From NCBI GenBank assembly GCA_934234275.1, contig CAKQHU010000060.1:1-7823 (forward strand): a stretch of 7,823 nucleotides of DNA, written 5' to 3'. Position 1 is the stretch's first letter. The number at the start of each line of letters is the position of its first letter. This DNA comes from an uncultured Phascolarctobacterium sp. (GTDB lineage Bacteria; Bacillota; Negativicutes; Acidaminococcales; Acidaminococcaceae). Made by a program: the position numbers and the translations under genes. Shown here piece after piece: positions 1 through 5,558 of this stretch. Below the pieces are notes generated by a model that was not told the origin of the DNA, did not search any database, and worked only from the letters and a program-made list of their open reading frames with translations.

Positions 1-1
1 A

Positions 2-52
2 AACGCGCTGAAGAGAGCTGTTGCCCGCTTGCGTACTACTCACAAGCTGTAA
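2..52 (+). CDS. C-terminal end of an unidentified protein (5' part outside window)
   Basis: An open frame enters from the left edge and stops at TAA 50-52, giving 16 residues that end in RAVARLRTTHKL. A perfect terminator-like hairpin begins 28 bases later, which fits a real gene end. The tail is basic and helical and loosely resembles the end of helix-turn-helix region 4 in sigma factors, but 16 residues are too few to name a family. I do not recognise the gene. Confidence 0.5.
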   Translation, partial: NALKRAVARLRTTHKL

Positions 53-80
53 TAAGCATTGCGACAATGCCAAAAAATTA

Positions 81-107
81 CCCCCGTCCGTCAGGGCGGG
101 GGTTTTT
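81..107 (+). terminator. Rho-independent terminator of the upstream gene
   Basis: CCCCCGTCC (81-89) pairs with GGGCGGGGG (94-102), with one G-T wobble, around a GTCA loop. TTTTT follows at 103-107. It insulates the aminopeptidase unit from the gene entering at the left edge. An A-rich stretch precedes the stem, so it may also work weakly in the other direction. Confidence 0.9.
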
Positions 108-151
108 GTATTGTATACATTTCCCTTCCTCTCCCCAAAAGGTGCTATTTG

Positions 152-160
152 TGGTATTAT
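152..160 (+). promoter_or_regulatory. Possible extended -10 promoter for the aminopeptidase unit
   Basis: TGGTATTAT (152-160) fits the extended -10 pattern TGnTATAAT with one mismatch. No convincing -35 hexamer lies 16-18 bases upstream (132-137 is TCCCCA), so recognition would have to rely on the extended element. It lies after the upstream terminator and about 55 bases before the ATG at 216, the only sensible place for this unit's promoter. Confidence 0.4.
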
Positions 161-215
161 TTACATAGTGCTGTTTGGCACCGCTTACTAAAGCTTATAC
201 AAGGAGTGATAGATT

Positions 216-1622
216 ATGACAACTGCAAAGGAATTGCAAAAGAGTTTGACATGGGAATTCCCCCATATCGCTAAGAAGAACACCGCTGCCAAGGAAGCAG
301 CGTTTGCATACTGCGAAGGCTACAAGGAATTTTTGGATACAGCAAAGACCGAGCGCGAATTTACCGCCAAGGCTGTAGAAAAGCTGGCTGCTGCAGGCTA
401 TGTTCCTTTCGAGGAAGGCAAAGAATATAAACCCGGCGACAAGGTTTACTTTGTAAATCGCGGCAAATCTCTGGCTATGTCCACCTTCGGCACCGCACCG
501 CTGGAGGCAGGCGTGCGCCTGAACGCTGCGCATATCGATTCTCCGCGTCTGGATTTGAAACCGAATCCGGTATACGAAAACCATGAGATGGCCTATTTCA
601 AAACGCATTATTACGGCGGTATCCGCAAATATCAATGGGTAACCGTGCCTCTGGCTATGCATGGCGTTATCATCAAGAAGAACGGCGAGCTGGTAAAGGT
701 ATGCGTGGGCGAAAACGCCGGCGACCCCGTATTCTGCGTAACCGATTTGCTGCCGCATCTTTGCGCTAAGCAGAACGAGCGCAAGCTGGGCGAAGGCATT
801 AAGGGCGAGGAGCTGAATATTGTTATCGGCAGCCTGCCTTTTGTTGACGAAGGCGAAGAAGAAGGCGTAAAGGATGCCGTTAAGCTGAACGCGCTGGCTC
901 TGCTCAACGAAATGTACGGTATTACCGAGCATGATTTTATGCGTGCGGAAATTGAATTTGTTCCCGCAACCAAGGCGCAGGATGTCGGCTTGGACCGCAG
1001 CCTGATCGGTGCTTACGGCCAAGATGACAAGGTTTGCGCTTATACCGCACTGACTGCGGAAATTGATACCAAAGCGCCGTACTACACCACTGTTACGATT
1101 TTGGCAGATAAAGAAGAAATCGGTTCCTACGGCAACACCGGCCTGAATTCCGATTTCGTGCTGCACTATCTGGAGGATCTGGCAGCAACTCAGGGTGCCA
1201 ACATCCGCAAGCTGCTGCGCAATACTACCGCACTTTCCTCCGATGTTAACGGTGCCTACGATCCGAGCTTTGCTTCCGTATATGAAGAGCGCAACAGCTG
1301 CTTTGTCAATAAAGGCCCTGTACTGACCAAATATACCGGTGCGCGCGGTAAATCCGACTCCAACGATGCCAGTGCCGAAACAATGGCCAAGGTTATCAGC
1401 ATTATGGATGAGGCTGATGTTTTCTGGCAAATCGGCGAGTTGGGCGCTGTAGACGAAGGCGGCGGCGGTACCGTTGCATTGTATGTTGCTTCTATGGATA
1501 TGGATGTAGTCGATCTTGGTGTGCCTATTCTGTGCATGCATTCTCCGTTCGAGCTGAGCTCTAAGCTGGATGTTTATTACACCTATAAAGCATTTGCTGC
1601 TTTCCTGGAGAGCGACAAATGA
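216..1622 (+). CDS. M18 family zinc aminopeptidase
   Basis: This is a cytosolic metallo-aminopeptidase of the M18 family (aspartyl aminopeptidase / yeast aminopeptidase I group), which removes N-terminal residues, often acidic ones, from peptides; family members assemble as dodecamers. All expected metal and catalytic positions are present: H106 in AHIDSP, bridging D270 in GQDD, catalytic E300 and ligand E301 in ADKEEIGS, D343 in SSDVN and H442 in MHSP. The ligand assignment comes from comparison with what I recall of human DNPEP. The 468-residue length is normal and matches the longer bacterial group often labelled M18 aminopeptidase 1. There is no signal peptide. The start is ATG 216 with AAGGAG at 201-206. 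The gene overlaps the next by four bases (ATGA), so the two are probably translationally coupled. The exact substrate cannot be read from the sequence. Confidence 0.96.
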   Translation: MTTAKELQKSLTWEFPHIAKKNTAAKEAAFAYCEGYKEFLDTAKTEREFTAKAVEKLAAAGYVPFEEGKEYKPGDKVYFVNRGKSLAMSTFGTAPLEAGVRLNAAHIDSPRLDLKPNPVYENHEMAYFKTHYYGGIRKYQWVTVPLAMHGVIIKKNGELVKVCVGENAGDPVFCVTDLLPHLCAKQNERKLGEGIKGEELNIVIGSLPFVDEGEEEGVKDAVKLNALALLNEMYGITEHDFMRAEIEFVPATKAQDVGLDRSLIGAYGQDDKVCAYTALTAEIDTKAPYYTTVTILADKEEIGSYGNTGLNSDFVLHYLEDLAATQGANIRKLLRNTTALSSDVNGAYDPSFASVYEERNSCFVNKGPVLTKYTGARGKSDSNDASAETMAKVISIMDEADVFWQIGELGAVDEGGGGTVALYVASMDMDVVDLGVPILCMHSPFELSSKLDVYYTYKAFAAFLESDK

Positions 1623-2308
1623 ATACAGCAGCTGTAACAGCTTTGCTGGTAGGCAAGGAGCCTGTGCGCGTACTTGTTCTGGCCTCTGAAAAAGAAGTGG
1701 CAGAACTGGCTGATTTGGGACTTCCTGTAAATACTGTTGACAGCAGCTTATCGATGCAGCATCTGGCAAGCGCAAAACTTGCTGCCGAGCGCATGCTTGG
1801 CAAGGCCGGCAGGTTGCAGGTAATGACTGTTACGCGCGAGGAGCCGCAGGCTACGGAAGCGGAGCGGGCGCTGATTTATGCAATGCTTGTGCGTTGCCGT
1901 AAGGTTATCAGCTGCCGTGACAAGCTGGAGGATATGCTGAAATATGACGACCGCGAGGGCTGGAATGAATATAAGGCTGCTTATGAAAATAAGGTGCTGG
2001 ATATTTTTAAGGCTACCTGGCGGGAGAATGATGTCTATCCCTATAACATTATTGACAATATCAAAGAGTACAACAAAAACGAAAGCTATATTTTAAAGCA
2101 GCTCTACTGGCATCTGGCAGAGCGTACTCCGGGCAGAATTAATGATGGTGACGCCAGGATGATTAACGAGCTGCGGCAGATGTTCAGCGACATCAGCATC
2201 AGTCTGCTGGCACCGGATACGGTGCTTGTGGGTGATGTGGCGCAGGATGCGCAGCTTGCTGCGTTGGCGGAAATGTTTGCTGGTAAAGCCGAAATTATCA
2301 GGCTGTAA
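1619..2308 (+). CDS. Unrecognised 229-residue protein coupled to the M18 aminopeptidase
   Basis: I do not recognise a family. The start ATG 1619 overlaps the aminopeptidase stop (ATGA), with GGAG at 1607-1610 inside the upstream gene; the stop is TAA 2306-2308. Residues 16-22 (VRVLVLA) look like a buried beta strand, followed by alternating short helices and strands to about 75. Residues 75-190 are charged and helical, with two cysteines (C93, C99) and aromatic stretches such as VYPYNIID. The tail from about 197 (APDTVLVGDVAQDAQ) again looks like strand plus helix, perhaps completing the N-terminal fold. There is no signal peptide, membrane segment or clear metal or nucleotide motif. Coupling suggests it is made alongside the peptidase, but a functional link is only inference. 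A strong terminator follows directly, so the unit ends here. Confidence 0.88.
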   Translation: MNTAAVTALLVGKEPVRVLVLASEKEVAELADLGLPVNTVDSSLSMQHLASAKLAAERMLGKAGRLQVMTVTREEPQATEAERALIYAMLVRCRKVISCRDKLEDMLKYDDREGWNEYKAAYENKVLDIFKATWRENDVYPYNIIDNIKEYNKNESYILKQLYWHLAERTPGRINDGDARMINELRQMFSDISISLLAPDTVLVGDVAQDAQLAALAEMFAGKAEIIRL

Positions 2309-2315
2309 AGTTAAG

Positions 2316-2349
2316 CCGCCCGGCGGGATGCTCCTGTCGGGCGGTTTTT
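2316..2349 (+). terminator. Rho-independent terminator of the aminopeptidase unit
   Basis: CCGCCCGGC (2316-2324) pairs with GTCGGGCGG (2336-2344) with one wobble. The helix continues inward with GGGA (2325-2328) against TCCT (2332-2335) over a 3-base loop, making about 13 bp. TTTTT follows at 2345-2349. It begins 8 bases after the stop codon at 2308. Confidence 0.95.
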
Positions 2350-2399
2350 GCGTTTTGTCACAGATTTTTCCTTGCATATTAAACTTGCTTATAGTAGAC

Positions 2400-2405
2400 T
2401 ATAAT
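2400..2405 (+). promoter_or_regulatory. Consensus -10 box for the small-protein gene
   Basis: TATAAT at 2400-2405 is a perfect -10 hexamer, 81 bases before the ATG at 2481 and downstream of the preceding terminator. The -35 is poor: TTGCAT at 2372-2377 is 22 bases away and TTGCTT at 2385-2390 only 9, so neither has standard spacing. The location is supported by the flanking terminators. Transcription would begin near 2412 and give a leader of about 70 bases. Confidence 0.5.
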
Positions 2406-2430
2406 ATGTAGAACTAGGCAAGGCCGCTAA

Positions 2431-2447
2431 GCTTCTTGAGAAGAAGC
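2431..2447 (+). promoter_or_regulatory. Leader hairpin upstream of the small-protein gene
   Basis: GCTTCTT (2431-2437) and AAGAAGC (2441-2447) form a perfect 7-bp stem with a GAG loop. It lies between the predicted transcription start and the ribosome-binding site. No T-run follows, so it is not a terminator. It could be a transcript-stabilising hairpin or an operator; the sequence does not decide. Confidence 0.5.
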
Positions 2448-2480
2448 ACAAGATATATAAGTAAGGACGGTGACTGTAAG

Positions 2481-2666
2481 ATGGCTGATATCGTAGAAAG
2501 TCTGGCAGGAAACAAAATGCTGATGCTGAAGCAGGATATAGCTTTTTTGCGCAAGCGTCTGGCGGAATGTGCTGATGAGGATGCTAAAAAGGCTATCCGC
2601 AGGGAATTAATGGAGAAGGAAACCTATTATAATATTTTAGCAGACCGCCAGCGGGTGAATTTCTGA
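2481..2666 (+). CDS. Small 61-residue helical protein of unknown function
   Basis: I do not recognise this protein. The ATG at 2481 is preceded by AAGGA (2463-2467) at a rather long spacing of 13 bases. The frame stays open back to a TTG at 2436, but that TTG lies in the leader hairpin and has no ribosome-binding site, so I prefer the ATG. From residue 13 on, the protein (MLMLKQDIAFLRKRL, then a DEDAKKAIRRELMEKE segment) is strongly charged with a heptad-like pattern, suggesting a helical hairpin or short coiled coil. It has no signal peptide or membrane segment and one cysteine. Its own -10 box and terminator make it a monocistronic unit just upstream of murA. Firm boundaries and coding-like composition argue for a real gene; function is unknown. 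Confidence 0.8.
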   Translation: MADIVESLAGNKMLMLKQDIAFLRKRLAECADEDAKKAIRRELMEKETYYNILADRQRVNF

Positions 2667-2689
2667 GCCGGAAGCAGTGCCGGCTTTTT
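2666..2689 (+). terminator. Rho-independent terminator of the small-protein gene
   Basis: AGCCGG (2666-2671) pairs with CCGGCT (2680-2685) around an 8-base loop, with a T-run to 2689. The stem starts in the last base of the stop codon TGA 2664-2666, so the gene and its terminator are fused end to end. It separates this unit from the murA promoter. Confidence 0.88.
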
Positions 2690-2746
2690 CTTATAAGGTC
2701 GGGCGAAATATGCCTGTGGCAAAATTTTCCGGATTTTTATTAAGTC

Positions 2747-2776
2747 TTGAAAAGAGCCTGTGTTTGATGATAAAAT
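2747..2776 (+). promoter_or_regulatory. Promoter of the murA-mreB operon
   Basis: TTGAAA (2747-2752) as -35 and TAAAAT (2771-2776) as -10 are separated by 18 bases. A TGA triplet (2768-2770) directly precedes the -10 box, giving an extended -10. It is the best-formed promoter in the window. Transcription should start near 2783, leaving a leader of roughly 43 bases before the murA start. Confidence 0.75.
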
Positions 2777-2784
2777 ATTTGTTA

Positions 2785-2800
2785 CGGAAAAATTTTTCCG
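2785..2800. promoter_or_regulatory. Perfect 16-bp palindrome at the murA transcription start (candidate operator)
   Basis: CGGAAAAATTTTTCCG is a perfect inverted repeat beginning 8 bases after the -10 box, at about +3 to +18 of the expected transcript and 13 bases before the ribosome-binding site. A protein bound here would block initiation or early elongation. As RNA it would make only an AT-rich hairpin with no loop bases to spare, and no T-run follows the full palindrome, so an operator is more likely than an attenuator. A related half (AAAATTTTCCGG, 2721-2732) lies upstream of the -35 box. Confidence 0.5.
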
Positions 2801-2813
2801 ACTTCGCATATGC

Positions 2814-2828
2814 AGGAGGGTTATTTTG
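2814..2828 (+). promoter_or_regulatory. Ribosome-binding site that fixes the murA TTG start
   Basis: AGGAGGG at 2814-2820 is a near-perfect Shine-Dalgarno sequence five bases ahead of TTG 2826-2828. The longer reading from GTG 2760 would place its first codon inside the promoter, upstream of the likely transcription start, so it is rejected. Confidence 0.88.
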
Positions 2829-4091
2829 GAAAAACTAATTGTGAAGGGCGGAAACCGCCTCGTTGGTGCAGTTAAAACCAGCGGTGCGAAAAACGCTGTA
2901 CTGCCGATTATTGCAGCTTCTATCCTGGGAACTACCCCAAGTCATCTTGATGAAGTTCCGATGCTGGAAGATGTGCATACTATAAGTGAAGTTTTAAAAT
3001 GTCTGGGACTGGCTGTAGAATGCAGTCCGGAAAAGAATGTGCTGGATATCGACAGCACCGAGATAACCTCGTATGAAGCACCGTATGAGCTGGTGCGTAC
3101 CATGCGTGCGTCCTTTTTGGTAATGGGACCTCTGCTGGCGCGTATCGGTAAAGCGCGTATTTCTATGCCCGGCGGTTGCGCTATCGGCGCCCGTCCGATT
3201 GATATTCATCTCAAGGGCTTTGAGGCTCTGGGTGTAAAAATCGAGCAGGGACATGGCTATATTGAAGCAAGTGCTCCTGAGGGACTGAAGGGTACCAGCA
3301 TTTATTTTGATTTCCCGAGCGTAGGTGCTACCGAAAATATTATGATGGCAGCTTCTCTTGCTGAGGGTACTACTATTTTGGAAAATGCTGCCGAGGAACC
3401 GGAGATTGTCGATTTGGCCAACTATCTGAACAAGATGGGTGCCAAAATCCGCGGTGCCGGTACCGATACTATCCGCATTGAGGGTGTAGAGAAGCTGCAT
3501 GGCGCAGACTATACCATTATTCCGGACCGTATTGAGGCAGGCACTTATATGATTGCTGCTGCTATGACCGGCGGTGATATTGTTGTGGAAAATGTTCTGC
3601 CGGAGCACCAGAAGCCGCTGATTGCCAAGCTGCGCGAGGCAGGTGCCGTGGTTGAAGAGGATATTGATAAGGTACGCGTTATCGGCAAGAATCCGCTGAA
3701 GGCTGTATCTATCAAAACTCTGCCTTATCCCGGCTTCCCGACGGATATGCAGGCTCAGATGATGGCGATGATGGTTATTGCCGAGGGCCGCAGCAAGGTT
3801 ACGGAAACTGTTTTTGAGAACCGTTTCATGCATGTGGTTGAGCTGAACCGCATGGGTGCGCAGATTTCTACCGAAGGCCGCAGTGCCGTTATTGACGGTC
3901 CCTGCAAGCTGACCGGCTGTGATGTGCGTGCAACCGATTTGCGTGCCGGTGCCGCTATGATTCTGGCAGGCCTTGTGGCTGAGGGTACGACACGTATCGG
4001 CGATTTGCACCATATTGACCGTGGCTATGAGAACATTGTTGCTAAGCTGAAAAATCTGGGTGCAGATATTGAACGCATAGATGTAGATTAA
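2826..4091 (+). CDS. murA: UDP-N-acetylglucosamine 1-carboxyvinyltransferase (MurA)
   Basis: MurA performs the first committed step of peptidoglycan synthesis in the cytoplasm: it transfers enolpyruvate from phosphoenolpyruvate to UDP-GlcNAc. It is the fosfomycin target. From the TTG start the protein has 421 residues, normal for the family, and begins MEKLIVKGG as MurA proteins typically do. Key residues are in place: K22 and N23 (SGAKNAVLP), R94, catalytic C118 in GGCAIGARP with R123, D307 in FPTDMQAQ and R399 in DRGYE (E. coli K22, N23, R91, C115, R120, D305, R397). The presence of Cys rather than Asp at 118 predicts fosfomycin sensitivity of this copy, by family knowledge. The two inside-out alpha/beta domains are complete. 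mreB follows 13 bases after the stop, so the two are cotranscribed. Many Firmicutes carry two MurA paralogues; the window cannot show whether a second exists. Confidence 0.98.
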   Translation: MEKLIVKGGNRLVGAVKTSGAKNAVLPIIAASILGTTPSHLDEVPMLEDVHTISEVLKCLGLAVECSPEKNVLDIDSTEITSYEAPYELVRTMRASFLVMGPLLARIGKARISMPGGCAIGARPIDIHLKGFEALGVKIEQGHGYIEASAPEGLKGTSIYFDFPSVGATENIMMAASLAEGTTILENAAEEPEIVDLANYLNKMGAKIRGAGTDTIRIEGVEKLHGADYTIIPDRIEAGTYMIAAAMTGGDIVVENVLPEHQKPLIAKLREAGAVVEEDIDKVRVIGKNPLKAVSIKTLPYPGFPTDMQAQMMAMMVIAEGRSKVTETVFENRFMHVVELNRMGAQISTEGRSAVIDGPCKLTGCDVRATDLRAGAAMILAGLVAEGTTRIGDLHHIDRGYENIVAKLKNLGADIERIDVD

Positions 4092-4104
4092 GGAGATATG
4101 ACTA

Positions 4105-5130
4105 ATGTTTAAGAGTATGGATATCGGTATTGATTTGGGTACCGCTAACATTCTTGTTTATGTCAAGGGCAAGGGCGTTGTCCTGAAGGAGCCTTCTGTT
4201 GTGGCTATTGATAAAGTGCGCAACAAGGTGCTGGCTGTGGGCGATGATGCCAGAGAAATGCTGGGACGTGCTCCCGGCAGTATCGTTGCTATCCGTCCGC
4301 TGAAGGAAGGCGTTATTGCGAACTATACCGTAACGCAGAAGCTGCTTGCTTACGTTATTGAGAAGGTTGCAGGCAAGAGCCTGTTTTTCAAACCGCGTGT
4401 TATGACCTGTGTGCCTATCGGCATTACTTCGGTAGAAAAGCGTGCTGTTATGGAGGCTACTACCCAAGGTGGCGCTTCCAAAACCTATCTGATTGAGGAA
4501 CCGTTGGCAGCAGCTCTTGGTGCCGGTATTGATATTTCCGTACCGCGCGGCAATATGGTTGTTGATATCGGCGGTGGTACTACCGATATCGCTGTACTGA
4601 GCCTGGGCGGTATTGTTGTCGATTCTTCTATCCGTATCGGCGGCGACCATTTTGATGAGGCTATTGTGCGTCATGTGAAGAAGGTACATAATGTGCTTAT
4701 CGGTGAGCGCACGGCTGAGGAAATCAAAATGAATGTTGCTACTGTTATTGCTGACGGACGCAATGAGTCTATTACTGTGCGCGGCCGTGATATGGTTACC
4801 GGCCTGCCGACTACCTTTAGCGTAAGTTCTGAGGATTGCCGTGCGGCATTGGAGGATGCTGTTGCTTCTCTGATTGCTACTGTGCGCGGTGTTCTGGAAA
4901 AATGCCCGCCGGAGCTGGCTGCGGATATTGTTGATAATGGTATTTATCTGACCGGCGGCGGTGCGCTGCTTGACGGTTTGGCTGAGATTATGCAGCGTGA
5001 AACCGGTATTACTACGCATATTGCCGATGATCCGTTGGAGTGTGTGGCTCTTGGCACTGGCAAGGCGCTGGAGAATTTGGATAAGCTGCATCCGGGCACT
5101 GTTTATACTGCGTCTAATTTGGCTGATTGA
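4105..5130 (+). CDS. mreB: Rod-shape-determining actin homologue MreB (MreB/Mbl group)
   Basis: This is the bacterial actin that polymerises under the inner membrane and guides the elongation machinery (MreCD, RodA, PBP2) in lateral wall growth. The 341 residues contain the actin-fold ATPase signatures: phosphate-1 DIGIDLGTAN (6-15), the EEP motif at 131-133, phosphate-2 DIGGGTTDIA (154-163) and the adenosine motif LTGGGALL (282-289). MFKSM at the N-terminus is short, so membrane contact would rely on the hydrophobic loop rather than a long amphipathic helix. The start is ATG 4105 with AAGGAG at 4090-4095 overlapping the murA stop. Position after murA matches the genomic place of Bacillus mbl, which lies downstream of murAA beyond spoIID and spoIIID; sequence alone does not clearly separate MreB from Mbl. 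There is no mreC or mreD next to it, which is also typical of mbl-like loci. Confidence 0.96.
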   Translation: MFKSMDIGIDLGTANILVYVKGKGVVLKEPSVVAIDKVRNKVLAVGDDAREMLGRAPGSIVAIRPLKEGVIANYTVTQKLLAYVIEKVAGKSLFFKPRVMTCVPIGITSVEKRAVMEATTQGGASKTYLIEEPLAAALGAGIDISVPRGNMVVDIGGGTTDIAVLSLGGIVVDSSIRIGGDHFDEAIVRHVKKVHNVLIGERTAEEIKMNVATVIADGRNESITVRGRDMVTGLPTTFSVSSEDCRAALEDAVASLIATVRGVLEKCPPELAADIVDNGIYLTGGGALLDGLAEIMQRETGITTHIADDPLECVALGTGKALENLDKLHPGTVYTASNLAD

Positions 5131-5139
5131 TGCTTGGGT

Positions 5140-5160
5140 ATTGATTGTTGATTATTGATT
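5140..5160. repeat. Three tandem heptamers after mreB
   Basis: ATTGATT, GTTGATT and ATTGATT stand in perfect phase at 5140-5160, between the mreB stop and its terminator. A further GATTGA lies at 5125-5130 across the stop codon. Three 7-bp units could arise by slippage; no function is evident. Confidence 0.6.
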
Positions 5161-5166
5161 TTGGGG

Positions 5167-5192
5167 AGGAGCTGCCTTTGGCAGCTCCTTTT
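5167..5192 (+). terminator. Rho-independent terminator of the murA-mreB operon
   Basis: AGGAGCTGCC (5167-5176) pairs perfectly over 10 bp with GGCAGCTCCT (5180-5189) around a TTT loop, followed by TTT to 5192. It lies 36 bases after the mreB stop, so the operon appears to contain only murA and mreB. Confidence 0.94.
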
Positions 5193-5206
5193 GTGTAGAT
5201 GTGAAG

Positions 5207-5262
5207 TGGCCCCTTCCGCCTCGCTACGCTCGGCACCTTCCCTGAGGGGCAGGCAAGAGGGA
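5207..5262. repeat. Palindromic intergenic repeat (probable dispersed element)
   Basis: The outer arms GCCCCT (5209-5214) and AGGGGC (5245-5250) enclose a second small inverted pair, GCC (5218-5220) and GGC (5232-5234), around a TCGCTACGCTC core. On the minus strand the segment translates as REGAERSEAEGAT, a phrase I associate with spurious ORFs over dispersed intergenic repeats in gut Firmicutes. The element is GC-rich against an AT-rich surround. Membership of a repeat family is recalled knowledge plus inference: only one copy is in this window. Confidence 0.6.
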
Positions 5263-5316
5263 CAGCATGACGCCAAAGCAAGTAATTTATATATCGTGCA
5301 GCGAATAAAAATTTTA

Positions 5317-5474
5317 GCAAATGAGTGTCTGGAACCATAGAAGTGCTGCAACTGTTTGAGCGCAATTATATACTTATATTGAAATATCTTTTGGCATTGC
5401 GCGAGTTTTGCAGCATTTCGTCCTGGTTCCACACGAAATTTGCGTTGTGCCCTTTGGGCACGGGAAAATTTTTT
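5317..5474 (+). ncRNA. Candidate structured RNA: long rod-like hairpin plus GC hairpin and T-run
   Basis: A 127-base segment folds on itself through five helices in order: 5317-5322/5438-5443 (6 bp), 5325-5328/5431-5434 (4 bp), 5331-5337/5424-5430 (7 bp), 5340-5351/5408-5419 (12 bp, one G-T) and 5360-5366/5396-5402 (7 bp). That is 36 bp, with small internal loops and a 29-base AT-rich apical region. Three bases later GTGCCC (5447-5452) pairs with GGGCAC (5456-5461) over a TTT loop, and six T residues come at 5469-5474, resembling a terminator although the T-run starts seven bases late. A possible promoter upstream is ATGACG (5267-5272) with TATATC (5290-5295) at 17 bases. No credible reading frame covers it. 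Size and rod shape recall 6S RNA, but I see no large central bubble, so I do not assign a family. The strand is uncertain, since an A-run at 5307-5311 could serve as a T-run on the other strand. A long 5' leader or a MITE-like relic are alternatives. Confidence 0.42.
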
Positions 5475-5476
5475 CT

Positions 5477-5506
5477 GAGCGTAATGATATATAAATTACG
5501 ACGCTC
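5477..5506 (+). promoter_or_regulatory. Inverted repeat enclosing a possible extended -10 promoter
   Basis: GAGCGTAAT (5477-5485) pairs with ATTACG-A-CGCTC (5495-5506) over 9 bp with a 3-base bulge. TGATATATA (5485-5493), mostly in the 9-base loop between the arms, fits an extended -10 box. No good -35 is seen. The arrangement would let a regulator cover the promoter of the downstream AMIN/NAGPA gene, whose ATG is 66 bases past the -10. From 5513 to 5544 the leader is almost pure pyrimidine, and CTCTTAAGAG (5540-5549) is a palindrome overlapping the Shine-Dalgarno AAGAGG (5545-5550). Confidence 0.45.
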
Positions 5507-5558
5507 TAATACACTCTTCTTCCTTCTACCTTCGTTTTTCTCTTAAGAGGTCCTATAC

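Noticed and set aside
141..182. GGTGC (141-145) and GCACC (178-182) as an operator around the aminopeptidase -10 box
   Set aside because: The arms are only five bases with 32 bases between them, which is expected by chance.
195..1775. A very long open frame (526 codons) on the minus strand opposite the aminopeptidase
   Set aside because: It mirrors a well-supported M18 gene, has no ribosome-binding site and reads as cysteine/glutamine-rich sequence with no recognisable domain. It is a codon-bias shadow.
2436..2480. Upstream TTG start for the 61-residue protein
   Set aside because: The TTG is inside the leader hairpin with no ribosome-binding site. ATG 2481 has AAGGA upstream.
2760..2825. 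N-terminal extension of MurA from GTG 2760
   Set aside because: It would begin inside the promoter spacer, before the expected transcription start, has no Shine-Dalgarno, and adds residues not found in MurA. TTG 2826 with AGGAGGG fits the family N-terminus exactly.
2994..5091. Two long minus-strand open frames (2994-4151 and 4102-5091) opposite murA and mreB
   Set aside because: Both lie antisense to unmistakable genes, have no start signals and encode asparagine/histidine/serine-rich sequence typical of the reverse of GNT-rich codons.
5103..5432. Minus-strand ORFs of 83 and 109 codons and a plus-strand ORF of 61 codons in the mreB downstream spacer
   Set aside because: They run through the terminator, the palindromic repeat and the rod-like hairpin. 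The GAERSEAEG-like translation comes from the repeat, and no ribosome-binding sites are present.
5317..5474. Assigning the structured element as 6S RNA, SRP RNA or a riboswitch
   Set aside because: No large central bubble characteristic of 6S, no GGAA-type SRP apical motif, and no riboswitch core I can recognise. I keep it as an unassigned candidate.
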